Position numbers and translations under genes: made by a program | Assembly (NCBI GenBank): GCA_029006135.1 | Contig: JAQXGE010000027.1 | Location: 1-51,612, forward strand | From: Oscillospiraceae bacterium | GTDB taxonomy: Bacteria; Bacillota; Clostridia; Oscillospirales; Ruminococcaceae | Length of the DNA stretch: 51,612 nucleotides | Direction of reading: 5' to 3' | Shown: piece after piece, positions 8,193 through 15,981 of the stretch | Layout: the number at the start of each line of letters is the position of its first letter | Position numbering within the stretch: the stretch's first letter is position 1 | The notes under the pieces: model-generated | What the model saw: only the letters and a program-made list of their open reading frames with translations | What the model was told of the DNA's origin: nothing | Databases searched by the model: none

Positions 8193-8682
8193 CGTTGGTA
8201 TAGCTCACTGTGCGGGGCAGGCCAAGCTGAATGAGGACGGCTTCCTCCTTTTCCCGCATCCGTACCGCTTCCAGTCCGCTGGCTTCATGGTCATAACCGA
8301 GCAGATGGAGCATCGAATGAACCGTCAGATAGGCCACTTCGCGCTGCAGGCTGTGGCCGTACAGTTCTGCCTGCTCCATGGCGCGTTCCATCGAAATCAC
8401 AATGTCGCCAAGAATCTTGCAGCCGTTATCCTCATCGATGTCATACTGCCCATTGTCCGACATGGGGAAGCTAAGTACATCGGTGGGGGCGTCCTTTTGG
8501 CGATATTGCAGATTCAGTTCATGGATGCGGGCATTGTCCACGAAAGTCACACTGATTTCCGCAGGCCCATCAAAATGCTCATACTCCAGCACGGCATTAC
8601 AGCTGCGCCGGATCAGGATGCGCAAGCCAGAGGGAATTTTCACGGTGTTCTGCTCGTTGGTTATCAAAACTTTGTTGGACAT
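8182..8682 (-). CDS. ybeY: Endoribonuclease YbeY (rRNA maturation)
   Basis: 166 aa. The zinc-binding signature is HSMLHLLGYDHE (H-x3-H-x5-H), and the preceding RQKDAPTDVLSFPM motif is also family-specific. YbeY is a metal-dependent RNase needed for 16S rRNA 3'-end maturation and ribosome quality control. The SD GGGAGG lies about 10 nt before the ATG. The stop overlaps the dgkA start by 11 bp. Confidence 0.97.
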   Translation of the reverse strand: MSNKVLITNEQNTVKIPSGLRILIRRSCNAVLEYEHFDGPAEISVTFVDNARIHELNLQYRQKDAPTDVLSFPMSDNGQYDIDEDNGCKILGDIVISMERAMEQAELYGHSLQREVAYLTVHSMLHLLGYDHEASGLEAVRMREKEEAVLIQLGLPRTVSYTNDEI

Positions 8683-8717
8683 AAAGCATCAGCCTCCCGG
8701 TTTTTGTCCTTTTCTCT

Positions 8718-9692
8718 TTATGGTCTTGCGGCGCGTTCTCCCGCCGCACGCTCGTACGCTTTCACAATCTGCTGCACCAGACGGTGGCGGACCACGTCCT
8801 TCTCCGTCAGGTACACCTGGGCAATTCCATCAATGCCGCGCAGCACATGGAGGGCATCCACCAATCCGCTGCGGGTTTTATCGGGCAGGTCCACCTGCGT
8901 GACATCGCCGGTAACGACCACCTTGCTGCCCACACCCATACGGGTGAGGAACATTTTCATCTGTTCCGGCGTGGTATTCTGCGCCTCATCCAGAATGATA
9001 AAGGCGTCATCCAATGTGCGCCCGCGCATATAGGCCAGCGGTGCTACCTCGATGGACTGTTTTTCTACAAGTTTCTGGAACGTCTCCGCGCCAAGAAGGT
9101 CAAACAGACCATCATAGAGCGGGCGCAGATACGGGTCCACCTTGTTTTGCAGGTCCCCGGGCAAAAAGCCCAGCTTTTCCCCGGCTTCCACCGCCGGGCG
9201 GGTCAGAATAATACGGCTCACATCCTTTGATTTGAATGCCTTGACCGCCATAGCCACCGCGAGGTAGGTCTTGCCGGTGCCGGCCGGACCAACGCCGAAG
9301 GTGATGGAATTAGCCCGAATGGCAGCAAGGTATTCCTTTTGGCCGAGAGTTTTGGGGTGAATGGGTCTTCCCTTGGCGGTAACAGCCACAAAATCATCAT
9401 TCAATTCGCGCAGACGCTTCTGTTCGCCGCCCCGCGCAAGACTGATACAGTACCGCACCGTCTGTTCCTCAAGCGGTGTGTGATTCTGCATGAGGGTCAC
9501 CATGCCCTCCACCGCGTGAACAGCCGCGTCCACGTCCTCGGGCGCTCCAGTAAATTTGAGCAGAGAGCCACGGCAAACCGCTGTGACATGGAACTCATTT
9601 TCCAGCAGTTTAACGTTTTGGTCGCAGTTGCCGAATATGGCCGCGGCCAACTCAATGCTGTCCAGTTCGACTGCTTTTTCCGCCAAAGACAT
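8718..9692 (-). CDS. phoH: PhoH-like ATPase (YbeZ/PhoH)
   Basis: 324 aa. The PhoH domain has Walker A GPAGTGKTYLA (about residue 135) and Walker B AFIILDEAQN, followed by KMFLTRMG and TGDVTQVDLP. An N-terminal KH-like region precedes it. The function is a predicted ATP-dependent RNA-processing factor that acts with YbeY, encoded immediately downstream. The ATG at 9692 gives the usual N-terminus (MSLAEKAVELDSIELA), but its SD (GGGAGG) is only 2-3 nt away. A TTG eight codons upstream (9716) is the alternative. Confidence 0.94.
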   Translation of the reverse strand: MSLAEKAVELDSIELAAAIFGNCDQNVKLLENEFHVTAVCRGSLLKFTGAPEDVDAAVHAVEGMVTLMQNHTPLEEQTVRYCISLARGGEQKRLRELNDDFVAVTAKGRPIHPKTLGQKEYLAAIRANSITFGVGPAGTGKTYLAVAMAVKAFKSKDVSRIILTRPAVEAGEKLGFLPGDLQNKVDPYLRPLYDGLFDLLGAETFQKLVEKQSIEVAPLAYMRGRTLDDAFIILDEAQNTTPEQMKMFLTRMGVGSKVVVTGDVTQVDLPDKTRSGLVDALHVLRGIDGIAQVYLTEKDVVRHRLVQQIVKAYERAAGERAARP

Positions 9693-9750
9693 AACCTCCC
9701 GAGGCAAAATACTCAAAAATAGACGTCCTATAATGGATTCCTTATTTTGA

Positions 9751-9783
9751 ATTATATCACAGTTTTCAAGAAAAGAAACTGTG
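9751..9783 (-). promoter_or_regulatory. Candidate phoH promoter with overlapping palindrome
   Basis: A minus-strand TATAAT (plus 9751-9756) lies about 60 bp before phoH. Directly upstream is a perfect 8-bp inverted repeat (CACAGTTT at 9758-9765, AAACTGTG at 9776-9783) where the -35 would be. No T-run follows it, so it looks more like a protein-binding site or mRNA-end hairpin than a terminator of yqfD. No strong -35 is visible. Confidence 0.4.
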
Positions 9784-9828
9784 AATATTGCACAAAATTT
9801 TTCAGGCTTCCATAGTCATTTCATGAGA

Positions 9829-11022
9829 TTAAGAATTTTTCTTCTCGTCTTTGCTCTCTTCCGCTACGCTCACAGCAATATCAGCGCAAAATTCATAGGT
9901 TACAGTGCAGGAAACGCCGTTTTCCTGCTCCTGTATTTGCGTGATTTCCGTTTCCACCACAGCATCAGGGAATTCTTCCAGCAGTGCAAGGCGGCAGCTG
10001 CGCTGGGCCAACGCAGCCGCGTCCTGCGCATCAAGAATTACCGTATCCTCTGCGCGTTCCCAATATGAGACTTCATATACACTGGCGGGAAGCGCAAACC
10101 GTCCAAGGGTAAGCGGAATCCACCGGCTGGTTTGCTTTGCACCAAGCGGGAACGTTTCTTCCGCCCCTTCCTTGCCCCGATATTCAAAAAGATGCCCAAG
10201 AGCGCAGATTTCCTGCTTTTCCCAAACACGCCCTGTCAGAATCGTTTCCGTTCGTTTCCGTGGAATGAAGGCCGTGCAGCTTTTTCTCACACGCGCCAGC
10301 ACTTTCCCCGCAGCGCTCTGCGATACAGGCGCACCGGAGCGGTCCGGGCGGGATGCTGCGGCCAAAAGCTGGCCCTGCGCCACATACTGCCCGGGTTCCA
10401 CCTGAGAAAAACCACTCTGCACATCCACTGCCAAAACCAGACCGGCCGCTTTCGCGCACAGCTCGGTGTTCGCATCCTCACCGCGCACCTCAGCAGTCTG
10501 GCGGGGTGTGCTCTCGACAAAAAGGCAGCCGCCCGCAAAGTTAAGACTCAGCCAGCCGAAGGCATCCTCCTCAAGATTCATGGCCTGTTGGGCAGCCGCC
10601 AGCGTTTTTTCGTCAAGCCGCACGCCTTCCCGAATCCCATAGCGTGCCAGGCTGCTGCGAAGAGCTGCCTCATCCTCCACCCCGTTCAGGTCCATGCACC
10701 AGAGAAAACCCGAAAGCCATTGCACCAAAATAACGAAGCAAACCGCTCCCGCCGCAAGACCAGGGCGATGAAAAAGCCGTTCCATAATTCGTCCCGGACC
10801 GCGCCGGGAAAGGACCGTCAATTCCCACCCGCCTCGCTCCGCAATGCGGCGCAGTCGGGGAAAATCCGCGCCCGCCGCACTTGCTGTAACGCACTGATCC
10901 TCCGCCTGTATCCTGTTCAAGCGGATACCTGCGCGAGCCGCAGAAGAAAGGAAGTGCTGTGCACCACGTCCGCACACGGCAAAACGGATACGGTCCGCCG
11001 CCAGAGCATCACGGTCCCGCAT
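9829..11022 (-). CDS. yqfD: Sporulation protein YqfD
   Basis: 397 aa. A membrane segment near residues 85-105 (PGLAAGAVCFVILVQWLSGFLW) precedes a long extracytoplasmic part with GIREGVRLDEKTLA, typical of the YqfD/SpoIV family. It is a sigma-E-dependent mother-cell protein in Bacillus with an incompletely known role. The ATG at 11022 is preferred over the TTG at 11052 because GGGGGGAAG precedes it and it overlaps the yqfC stop, giving yqfC-yqfD coupling. The C-terminal tail is highly charged (EESKDEKKNS). Confidence 0.9.
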   Translation of the reverse strand: MRDRDALAADRIRFAVCGRGAQHFLSSAARAGIRLNRIQAEDQCVTASAAGADFPRLRRIAERGGWELTVLSRRGPGRIMERLFHRPGLAAGAVCFVILVQWLSGFLWCMDLNGVEDEAALRSSLARYGIREGVRLDEKTLAAAQQAMNLEEDAFGWLSLNFAGGCLFVESTPRQTAEVRGEDANTELCAKAAGLVLAVDVQSGFSQVEPGQYVAQGQLLAAASRPDRSGAPVSQSAAGKVLARVRKSCTAFIPRKRTETILTGRVWEKQEICALGHLFEYRGKEGAEETFPLGAKQTSRWIPLTLGRFALPASVYEVSYWERAEDTVILDAQDAAALAQRSCRLALLEEFPDAVVETEITQIQEQENGVSCTVTYEFCADIAVSVAEESKDEKKNS

Positions 11023-11338
11023 GGTCTTCCCCCCATTTTGCGGCAAACTCAATGCGTGTCAGGTGTCCGCCCACTGCGAGCCGGCGGCCGGAAAAGGATT
11101 CTATTCGCAGCGCATCACCATAAAATGTAACGATGGCAGTTCCCAAGTCAAGGCAGAGTTTCTGCGGCGTAAAATCAAGGACTCTGCGGCAGCCGTCTGT
11201 ATACACCCGGCCGCTGCGCACCTCCAAATCCGGGCAGCGATAAAAATCCGCATCGGGCTGACGCAGGAAATCCTTCAGCGCGGGCGCGGCAGGCTTGCGG
11301 TGCGAGCGGGGGCGGCGGCGCTGCTGCTTCATACGCAT
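11009..11338 (-). CDS. yqfC: Sporulation protein YqfC (YabP/YqfC family)
   Basis: 109 aa. The basic N-terminus (KQQRRRPRSHRK) leads to the small beta-rich YabP/YqfC domain: YRCPDLEVRSGRVYTDGCRR, then VLDFTPQKLCLDLG, then the YGDALRIESFS motif. The start is set by AAAGGGGGG just upstream. A much longer open frame extends further upstream but is antisense to ylbJ and is rejected. It forms a two-gene sporulation unit with yqfD and diverges from ylbJ with only 42 bp between the start codons. Confidence 0.9.
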   Translation of the reverse strand: MRMKQQRRRPRSHRKPAAPALKDFLRQPDADFYRCPDLEVRSGRVYTDGCRRVLDFTPQKLCLDLGTAIVTFYGDALRIESFSGRRLAVGGHLTRIEFAAKWGEDHAGP

Positions 11339-11380
11339 AGTCCCCCCTTTCAGTTCAATATACGCGGAGGTGGCGCGGTT

Positions 11381-12517
11381 ATGAATCAAGGCCTGATGCA
11401 AGGCACTGCGGCGCTGCTGCTCGGTGCGGCGGTACTGGTGCGGCCCGAGGCTGCGGCTTTGGGGTTCGGTGAGGGGCTGCGGCTCTGTGCCGGGAGTCTT
11501 TTGCCCGCTCTGTTCCCCTTCTTTGTGGTCTGTGAACTTTTGTCGGCAAGTCCCTTGTGCCGCTGGCTGGGTACGCCGCTTCGCCCTTTGACAAAACGGC
11601 TGGGTCTCGGCGCGCAGGAAAGCGGCTCTGCCCTGCTGCTCAGTTGGCTTGGCGGCTATGCCGTCTGTGCCCGACTGGCTGCAGGGCTGCGGGAAAGAGA
11701 AATCCTTTCCCACCGGGAAGCCACACTCCTTTTGGTGCTGGGCTGCTGTTCCGGGCCGGGCTTTGTTGTGGGTTGTGTTGGCGGGCAGCTTTTGGGCAGT
11801 GTATCGCTGGGTGTCTTCCTTTATCTTTTGCAGATTCTCTCCAATCTGCTCGTCACCGTTCTCCTTGCCCGGATATGGCGTGGGGACCGGGAATCCTTTG
11901 CGTGCGGCCGCACAGCCGCAGTCCATGAAAACATAACGCTGCCTCAGGCGATTGGCCGTGCCGTGGACAGCAGCATGACCGTCTGTGGCTGCGTGGTATT
12001 TTTCCGCATTCTCTATCGGCTCGCAGAATCGCTTTTATCTTCTCAGGGAAGCGGGGCTTTGCTGTCTTTTTTGAGCGGATTTCTTGAAATCAGTGCCGGA
12101 TGTGCCGACTTTGCGCAGCAGGGCAGTCTTACGGGGATCTGCTTTTGTCTGAGTATTTTGAGCCTTTCGGTCTTCGCTCAGCTTGCGGCGCTGCTGGATG
12201 GCTGTGTTTCGCTGAAAATACTCGGGATTTCCCGCATTCTCCACCTTGCTGTGATGCAGGTGCTTTTCCGCCTGAGTGTTCGGCTGGTTCCGGGCAGCAT
12301 GGCTGTTTTTTCCAGCTTGGCACCGCGGGTCATCGTAATCCGGCGTGAGCAGCCGGACACGGTACTGGCCATATTTTTCTTCCTGTGTGCGGCGCTTTTC
12401 CAGCTTTACAAACTGTGTCGAAGCTTTTATAATAAAGATAAATCATTGTCGGTCCAATCGATGAAACTGATAAAAAACCGCGCGGATTTTCCCGGCTTTC
12501 GCGGCCGAAACCTGTAA
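11381..12517 (+). CDS. ylbJ: Sporulation integral membrane protein YlbJ-like (nucleoside-recognition fold)
   Basis: 378 aa, with around eight hydrophobic segments. Family features include GLRLCAGSLLPALFPFFVVCELL near the N-terminus and LLSWLGGYAVCARLAAGL and CCSGPGFVVGCVGGQLLGS later. YlbJ is a sigma-E-controlled mother-cell membrane protein required for spore cortex formation in Bacillus. The ATG at 11381 is chosen for its SD (GGAGGTGG) and because upstream extension would run through yqfC on the other strand. A hairpin without a U-tract follows. Confidence 0.87.
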   Translation: MNQGLMQGTAALLLGAAVLVRPEAAALGFGEGLRLCAGSLLPALFPFFVVCELLSASPLCRWLGTPLRPLTKRLGLGAQESGSALLLSWLGGYAVCARLAAGLREREILSHREATLLLVLGCCSGPGFVVGCVGGQLLGSVSLGVFLYLLQILSNLLVTVLLARIWRGDRESFACGRTAAVHENITLPQAIGRAVDSSMTVCGCVVFFRILYRLAESLLSSQGSGALLSFLSGFLEISAGCADFAQQGSLTGICFCLSILSLSVFAQLAALLDGCVSLKILGISRILHLAVMQVLFRLSVRLVPGSMAVFSSLAPRVIVIRREQPDTVLAIFFFLCAALFQLYKLCRSFYNKDKSLSVQSMKLIKNRADFPGFRGRNL

Positions 12518-12579
12518 ATCACCCGCCGGAAAACATCTCAAAAAGTTCCGGTGGAAACGGACGGAAAAGAGGAACCAGA

Positions 12580-12801
12580 ATGTTCAAAAAGCCTCCTTAT
12601 GGGAGCAAGATTCCCCCTGCCTGCGCTTACTGCGCCCATGGGTGCCCGGCAGCTGACCAGAAGATGGTTTTGTGCCGGAGCAAAGGCGTTGTATCGCCTT
12701 ATTTTTCCTGCCGCCGGTTTCGCTATGATCCGCTGCTCCGTGTGCCGCATCGTCAGACTCTGCCCCACTATGACCCAAAGGATTTTAGCCTGGAGGACTG
12801 A
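12580..12801 (+). CDS. Small cysteine-rich conserved protein
   Basis: 73 aa. It has four cysteines in a zinc-knuckle-like arrangement: ACAYCAHGCP, then MVLCRSKGVV, then SCRRFRYDPLLRVP. The CxYC...C...SCRxFRYDP pattern is one I associate with small uncharacterised proteins of Oscillospiraceae and Lachnospiraceae. The function is unknown; metal binding is inferred from the cysteines. The start has GAGGAACCAG just upstream. It sits between ylbJ and a membrane-protein gene on the same strand. Confidence 0.8.
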   Translation: MFKKPPYGSKIPPACAYCAHGCPAADQKMVLCRSKGVVSPYFSCRRFRYDPLLRVPHRQTLPHYDPKDFSLED

Positions 12802-12829
12802 GTTTTCCCGCTGACAGAAAGGACCAGCC

Positions 12830-13762
12830 ATGCCCCGCTTTTGCCCTAAAGATACCCTTCAGCGCCTCGGTCAGGATTTCAAAGAGGTTTGGAACACCAA
12901 ACGTTCGGTGACCATTGTTTACCTTCTTCTGCGTGCTTCCGTTATCTTTGTTCTGATTGCGCAGCTTTTCAACCAGAATTATGAAAATGCTTTTCTATGC
13001 CTGCTCACACTCGTGCTGTTTCTGGTTCCAAGTATTCTGCAGCATCGGCTCAACATACAGCTGCCCACCACGATGGAGATTATCATCCTTCTGTTCATCT
13101 ATGCGGCGGAGATTTTGGGTGAGATTGAAGCATATTATGTCACCTTCCCGCATTGGGATACCGTTCTCCACATCCTCAACGGCTTTTTGTTTGCCGCAAT
13201 CGGCTTTTCTCTGCTCGATTTGCTGAACCGGGACGAACAGGTAAAGTTTTCCCTGTCCCCGCTTTATCTGGCCGTGGTGGCATTCTGTTTTTCGATGACG
13301 GTCGGTATTGTCTGGGAATTTTTTGAATGTACCATGGACACTCTTTTTGCGCTGGATATGCAGAAAGACACCATCATCCACTCCATCAGCAGCATTATGC
13401 TGGACCCGGCCGGGCGCAATCATCCGGTGGCCATCAAAAACATTGCCGACGTTATTGTGGTTCAGGAGGACGGGACGCAGGTTCCGCTCGGCCTTGGCGG
13501 GTATCTGGATATCGGGCTGCTGGACACAATGGAAGATTTGTTCGTCAATTTTATCGGGGCGTTCGTTTTTTCCATCATTGGGTATTTTTACGTGCGAAGC
13601 CGCGGGAAGAACCGTTTTGCCAAGCGTTTTATTCCGGTGGTTCATCCCCATGACCCGCACCACAAGAACGAGGAACCCGCCTGCGCCGCAGCTGCACCGG
13701 ATCTCGTCTCTGCACATCTGGACGGTGCAAATTCCTGCGTCAGCACAGAAATTAACGAATAA
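12830..13762 (+). CDS. Multi-pass membrane protein (YjdF/DUF2238-like)
   Basis: 310 aa with about six predicted membrane segments: near residues 30-47, 55-72, 82-98, 118-138, 150-170 and 245-262. The central motif HWDTVLHILNGFLFAAIGF and GIVWEFFECTMD resemble the YjdF/DUF2238 family, whose function is unknown. The hydrophilic stretch around 185-225 (Asp/Glu-rich, IADVIVVQEDG) lies between the last two segments. The last 50 residues are hydrophilic and variable. The start has GAAAGGACC upstream. Confidence 0.75.
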   Translation: MPRFCPKDTLQRLGQDFKEVWNTKRSVTIVYLLLRASVIFVLIAQLFNQNYENAFLCLLTLVLFLVPSILQHRLNIQLPTTMEIIILLFIYAAEILGEIEAYYVTFPHWDTVLHILNGFLFAAIGFSLLDLLNRDEQVKFSLSPLYLAVVAFCFSMTVGIVWEFFECTMDTLFALDMQKDTIIHSISSIMLDPAGRNHPVAIKNIADVIVVQEDGTQVPLGLGGYLDIGLLDTMEDLFVNFIGAFVFSIIGYFYVRSRGKNRFAKRFIPVVHPHDPHHKNEEPACAAAAPDLVSAHLDGANSCVSTEINE

Positions 13763-13786
13763 ATTCGTGTTTTTCTCTTTTCCCTC

Positions 13787-13814
13787 TTGACTTTGAGCCA
13801 AAAATCAGTATACT
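13787..13814 (+). promoter_or_regulatory. Promoter of the tRNA-Thr gene
   Basis: TTGACT at 13787-13792 and TATACT at 13809-13814 are 16 bp apart. The -10 ends 11 bp before the tRNA 5' end, right for a stable-RNA promoter. Confidence 0.85.
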
Positions 13815-13825
13815 TATATTGTTGC

Positions 13826-13901
13826 GCTGGTGTGGCTCAGTTGGTAGAGCAGCTGATTCGTAATCAGCAGGTCGCCGGTTCAAGTCCGGCCACCAGCTCC
13901 A
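13826..13901 (+). tRNA. tRNA-Thr (anticodon CGT)
   Basis: A full cloverleaf can be drawn. The acceptor stem is GCTGGTG/CACCAGC, the D arm GCTC/GAGC, and the anticodon stem GCTGA/TCAGC with loop TTCGTAA (anticodon CGT at 13859-13861). The T arm is GCCGG/CCGGC with TTCAAGT. The CCA end is encoded (13899-13901). It has its own promoter and terminator. Confidence 0.97.
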
Positions 13902-13902
13902 A

Positions 13903-13938
13903 AAAAGGCACTGTATCGTATGATACAGTGCCTTTTTT
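13903..13938 (+). terminator. Terminator of tRNA-Thr
   Basis: A perfect stem GGCACTGTATC/GATACAGTGCC with a 4-nt loop is flanked by A6 and T6 runs, starting directly after the CCA end. Confidence 0.92.
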
Positions 13939-13986
13939 ATGCTTTCCGGATTATCTGCGGCGAAGCGGAAAGCTCACCGTCACGTT

Positions 13987-14142
13987 TTATTCATCACGCC
14001 CTTTATAGGCAAGAATGAACGCGCCCATTACTGCTATTGCAAAAATTGCCCCTGCATCCGGCCAATTCAGCCAATTCCCGAAAATAGAATCCGCCAAGAA
14101 GCCAACTACAATAGTGGAAACAAACGCTTTCACAATATACAT
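13987..14142 (-). CDS. Small two-segment membrane protein, 51 aa
   Basis: MYIVKAFVSTIVVGFLADSI begins the protein, followed by a short polar turn and a second hydrophobic segment (DAGAIFAIAVMGAFILA), ending YKGRDE. The start at 14142 is selected because AGGGAG lies 6 nt upstream; the in-frame ATG at 14157 has no SD. It resembles GlsB/YeaQ-type small membrane proteins only in overall design, so no function is assigned. It is the last gene of a minus-strand group with the ArsC-like and esterase genes. Confidence 0.65.
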   Translation of the reverse strand: MYIVKAFVSTIVVGFLADSIFGNWLNWPDAGAIFAIAVMGAFILAYKGRDE

Positions 14143-14185
14143 AAATTTCTCCCTCATTTTGATGTTTAAGGTTATTTCCTTGAGC

Positions 14186-14536
14186 TCACAGCAAAGCCTG
14201 TTCCCACTCGGCGGGGCGGAAGCCGACAAGGACGCAATCCTCGGTCACTACGATGGGACGTTTGACAATCATGCCATTCGATGCCAAAAGAGCAAACTGT
14301 TCCTCATCCGTCATGGTGGGGAGTTTTTCTTTCAGGTTCATGGATTGATAGAGTTTGCCGCTGGTATTAAAAAAGCGGCGCAGCGGCAGACCGCTGCGGG
14401 CCTGCCAATCACGAAGTTCCTGCTCGGTAGGGTTCTGCAGTGTGATATTGCGGTCCTCAAAGGGAATTTGGTGGTCCAGCAGCCACTGTTTTGCCCGTTT
14501 GCAGGTCGTACAGCGGGGATATTCGATAAACAGCAT
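14186..14536 (-). CDS. ArsC/Spx-family protein (arsenate reductase-like)
   Basis: 116 aa thioredoxin-fold protein with an N-terminal CTTC motif (YPRCTTCKRAKQWLL) and the family C-terminus KRPIVVTEDCVLVGFRPAEW. The CxxC followed by K/R-rich helix and the later Cys place it in the Spx/YffB/MgsR group rather than classical resistance ArsC; no ars genes are nearby. It could be a glutaredoxin-like reductase or a redox regulator, which the sequence cannot separate. The start has AAAGGAGG upstream. It follows the esterase gene by 37 bp. Confidence 0.85.
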   Translation of the reverse strand: MLFIEYPRCTTCKRAKQWLLDHQIPFEDRNITLQNPTEQELRDWQARSGLPLRRFFNTSGKLYQSMNLKEKLPTMTDEEQFALLASNGMIVKRPIVVTEDCVLVGFRPAEWEQALL

Positions 14537-14573
14537 GGGAATACCTCCTTTTGTCAGTCAATCAAAGACGTTT

Positions 14574-15581
14574 TTACGCGTTGCCTCCAAGTTTGGCAAG
14601 TTCTGCATCAATACGGTCAAGAAGTTCATCCGGCAGGCGGTCCCCCGCAAACGAGGCAATCATCCGCAGTGAGACAGAACCGAACATCGGCGTTTTTTTG
14701 ACCATATCCACCATATCGGGCACTTCCTTTTGCAGAACGGCGGCCGCTTCAGGGTTGCGCAGGATTCTCTTGAGAGGCTCATTGAGGGTGAGCGGCGCGC
14801 GCCCAGTCTGCGTTGCAAGTTCCGCATCGGGCTGCATCACTTCCAGATGGCCCCACAATTTCTGCAAAAAGTCCACGCTGGCAGGCAGCCACTGGGAAAC
14901 CGCCTGATTGCACATGGCAGGGTCGCCGCTGCAGGTTGCAGGCTTTGCCAGCGAAAGGCCATGGTCACCGGTGGGGAAAATCTGGAGTTCAAACGGAATG
15001 TCATGATCCGCCAGAGCTTCGGCAAAGATAAGGCTGTTTTTGACGGGAACAACACGATCGCTCTGCGTGGTAAAAATGTAGGCAGGCGGAGTTTTGTCAT
15101 CCACCAGTTTATCCAGGTCAGGTTCGCTGCGTCCCATCATAGCCCACGTACTCCCCTGCGTCACGGCGTAGCCCAGTACCATCGCATTGGGGCGCAGGTC
15201 CGCCGGGCTTTGGGTGCCGAGCGCGGCCGCAAGGTGTCCGCCGGCAGAAAATCCCACTGCGGCAATCTTCTGCGGGTCAATGGCCAAATCCGCGGCGTTA
15301 TCACGGAGATATTGCAGCGCCGCCTGTGCATCCTGAAGTGCTTTGTCAATCGGATGATCGTTGCCTACCGTATAGCGAAGCACGAACGCATTGAAGCCCT
15401 CAGCCATATAGGCAAGCGCTACCGGTTCCGCCTCACGGTCAGAACAGTATTGATACCCGCCGCCGGGGAAAATCAGCATCGCAGGGCGGATATCCGCATT
15501 GGGCATCTTCGCACTCTTATCCTGCACATAGCAGGTCAATTCCGCTTGGTTGGGTGCAAGGGTCACTGTGGTAATTTTCAT
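14574..15581 (-). CDS. Alpha/beta hydrolase, acetyl-esterase-like, with C-terminal extension
   Basis: 335 aa. The alpha/beta-hydrolase core has the oxyanion motif FPGGGYQYCSDREAEPVA, the nucleophile elbow GFSAGGHLA (G-x-S-x-G) and a terminal GDHGLSL carrying the catalytic His. This is typical of BD-FAE/xylan-acetylesterase-like enzymes. After about residue 260 there is a helical extension (PLKRILRNPEAAAVLQKEVP, then DMVDM) not needed for the hydrolase fold, resembling a small helical module found at the C-terminus of some carbohydrate esterases. The ATG at 15581 is preferred over a GTG three codons upstream because GAGGTG lies 6 nt before it. No signal peptide is seen, so it is probably cytoplasmic. 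The substrate is unknown. Confidence 0.85.
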   Translation of the reverse strand: MKITTVTLAPNQAELTCYVQDKSAKMPNADIRPAMLIFPGGGYQYCSDREAEPVALAYMAEGFNAFVLRYTVGNDHPIDKALQDAQAALQYLRDNAADLAIDPQKIAAVGFSAGGHLAAALGTQSPADLRPNAMVLGYAVTQGSTWAMMGRSEPDLDKLVDDKTPPAYIFTTQSDRVVPVKNSLIFAEALADHDIPFELQIFPTGDHGLSLAKPATCSGDPAMCNQAVSQWLPASVDFLQKLWGHLEVMQPDAELATQTGRAPLTLNEPLKRILRNPEAAAVLQKEVPDMVDMVKKTPMFGSVSLRMIASFAGDRLPDELLDRIDAELAKLGGNA

Positions 15582-15636
15582 GGTATTCACCTCATGATCG
15601 GCGCAAAATTTGCGCGAATTCGTAATTCATGTCAAT

Positions 15637-15665
15637 ATTGTATCATTCCTTTCCCGGCAATACAA
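15637..15665 (-). promoter_or_regulatory. Promoter of the esterase-ArsC-like operon
   Basis: On the minus strand TTGTAT and TACAAT are separated by exactly 17 bp, about 55 bp before the esterase start codon. Confidence 0.65.
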
Positions 15666-15835
15666 GACAGATGTTCAAACTTTCGCACAGAATTTACAAA
15701 TCCGCCAAAATTCATATTTTCCCCTTTTCAGCAGACACGGGATTATTTTTTAACTTTCTGCCGACAATGAATCCGTAGGACGGCGCGGCAGAAGCTCAAT
15801 TCCCAGTTCAGCACTATGATTTTTCTTAAAACCCC

Positions 15836-15864
15836 TTGACGAAGTACTTTGGTAGGAATATAAT
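15836..15864 (+). promoter_or_regulatory. Strong sigma-A promoter of the suf operon
   Basis: TTGACG at 15836-15841 and a perfect TATAAT at 15859-15864 are 17 bp apart. Transcription should begin near 15871, immediately before a perfect palindrome, and run through about 110 nt of leader to sufC. No other feature is seen in the 15666-15835 stretch. Confidence 0.88.
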
Positions 15865-15874
15865 GACAACATAA

Positions 15875-15895
15875 ATCCTACGAATTTCGTAGGAT
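15875..15895. promoter_or_regulatory. Palindromic operator at the suf transcription start (Rrf2/IscR-type candidate)
   Basis: Perfect 9-3-9 inverted repeat, ATCCTACGA / TCGTAGGAT. It covers the expected +1 to +25 of the suf mRNA, the place for a repressor. A further half-site-like TAGGA lies in the promoter spacer (15853-15857). SUF operons in Firmicutes and related bacteria are often controlled by Rrf2-family IscR proteins, so an Fe-S-responsive Rrf2 repressor is the best inference. No rrf2 gene is in the window. Confidence 0.7.
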
Positions 15896-15981
15896 ATGAA
15901 ACACCGCACAATATTTCCGGCTCCGTCCGGCCATGCGGAAAAGTACAGTGATCCTCCGCAGTGCGGAGGTGGGAGGAAGAT

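Noticed and set aside
11009-11926. 305-codon minus-strand frame as one gene
   Set aside because: Only its last 109 codons (yqfC) have a proper SD and family motifs; the upstream part is antisense to ylbJ.
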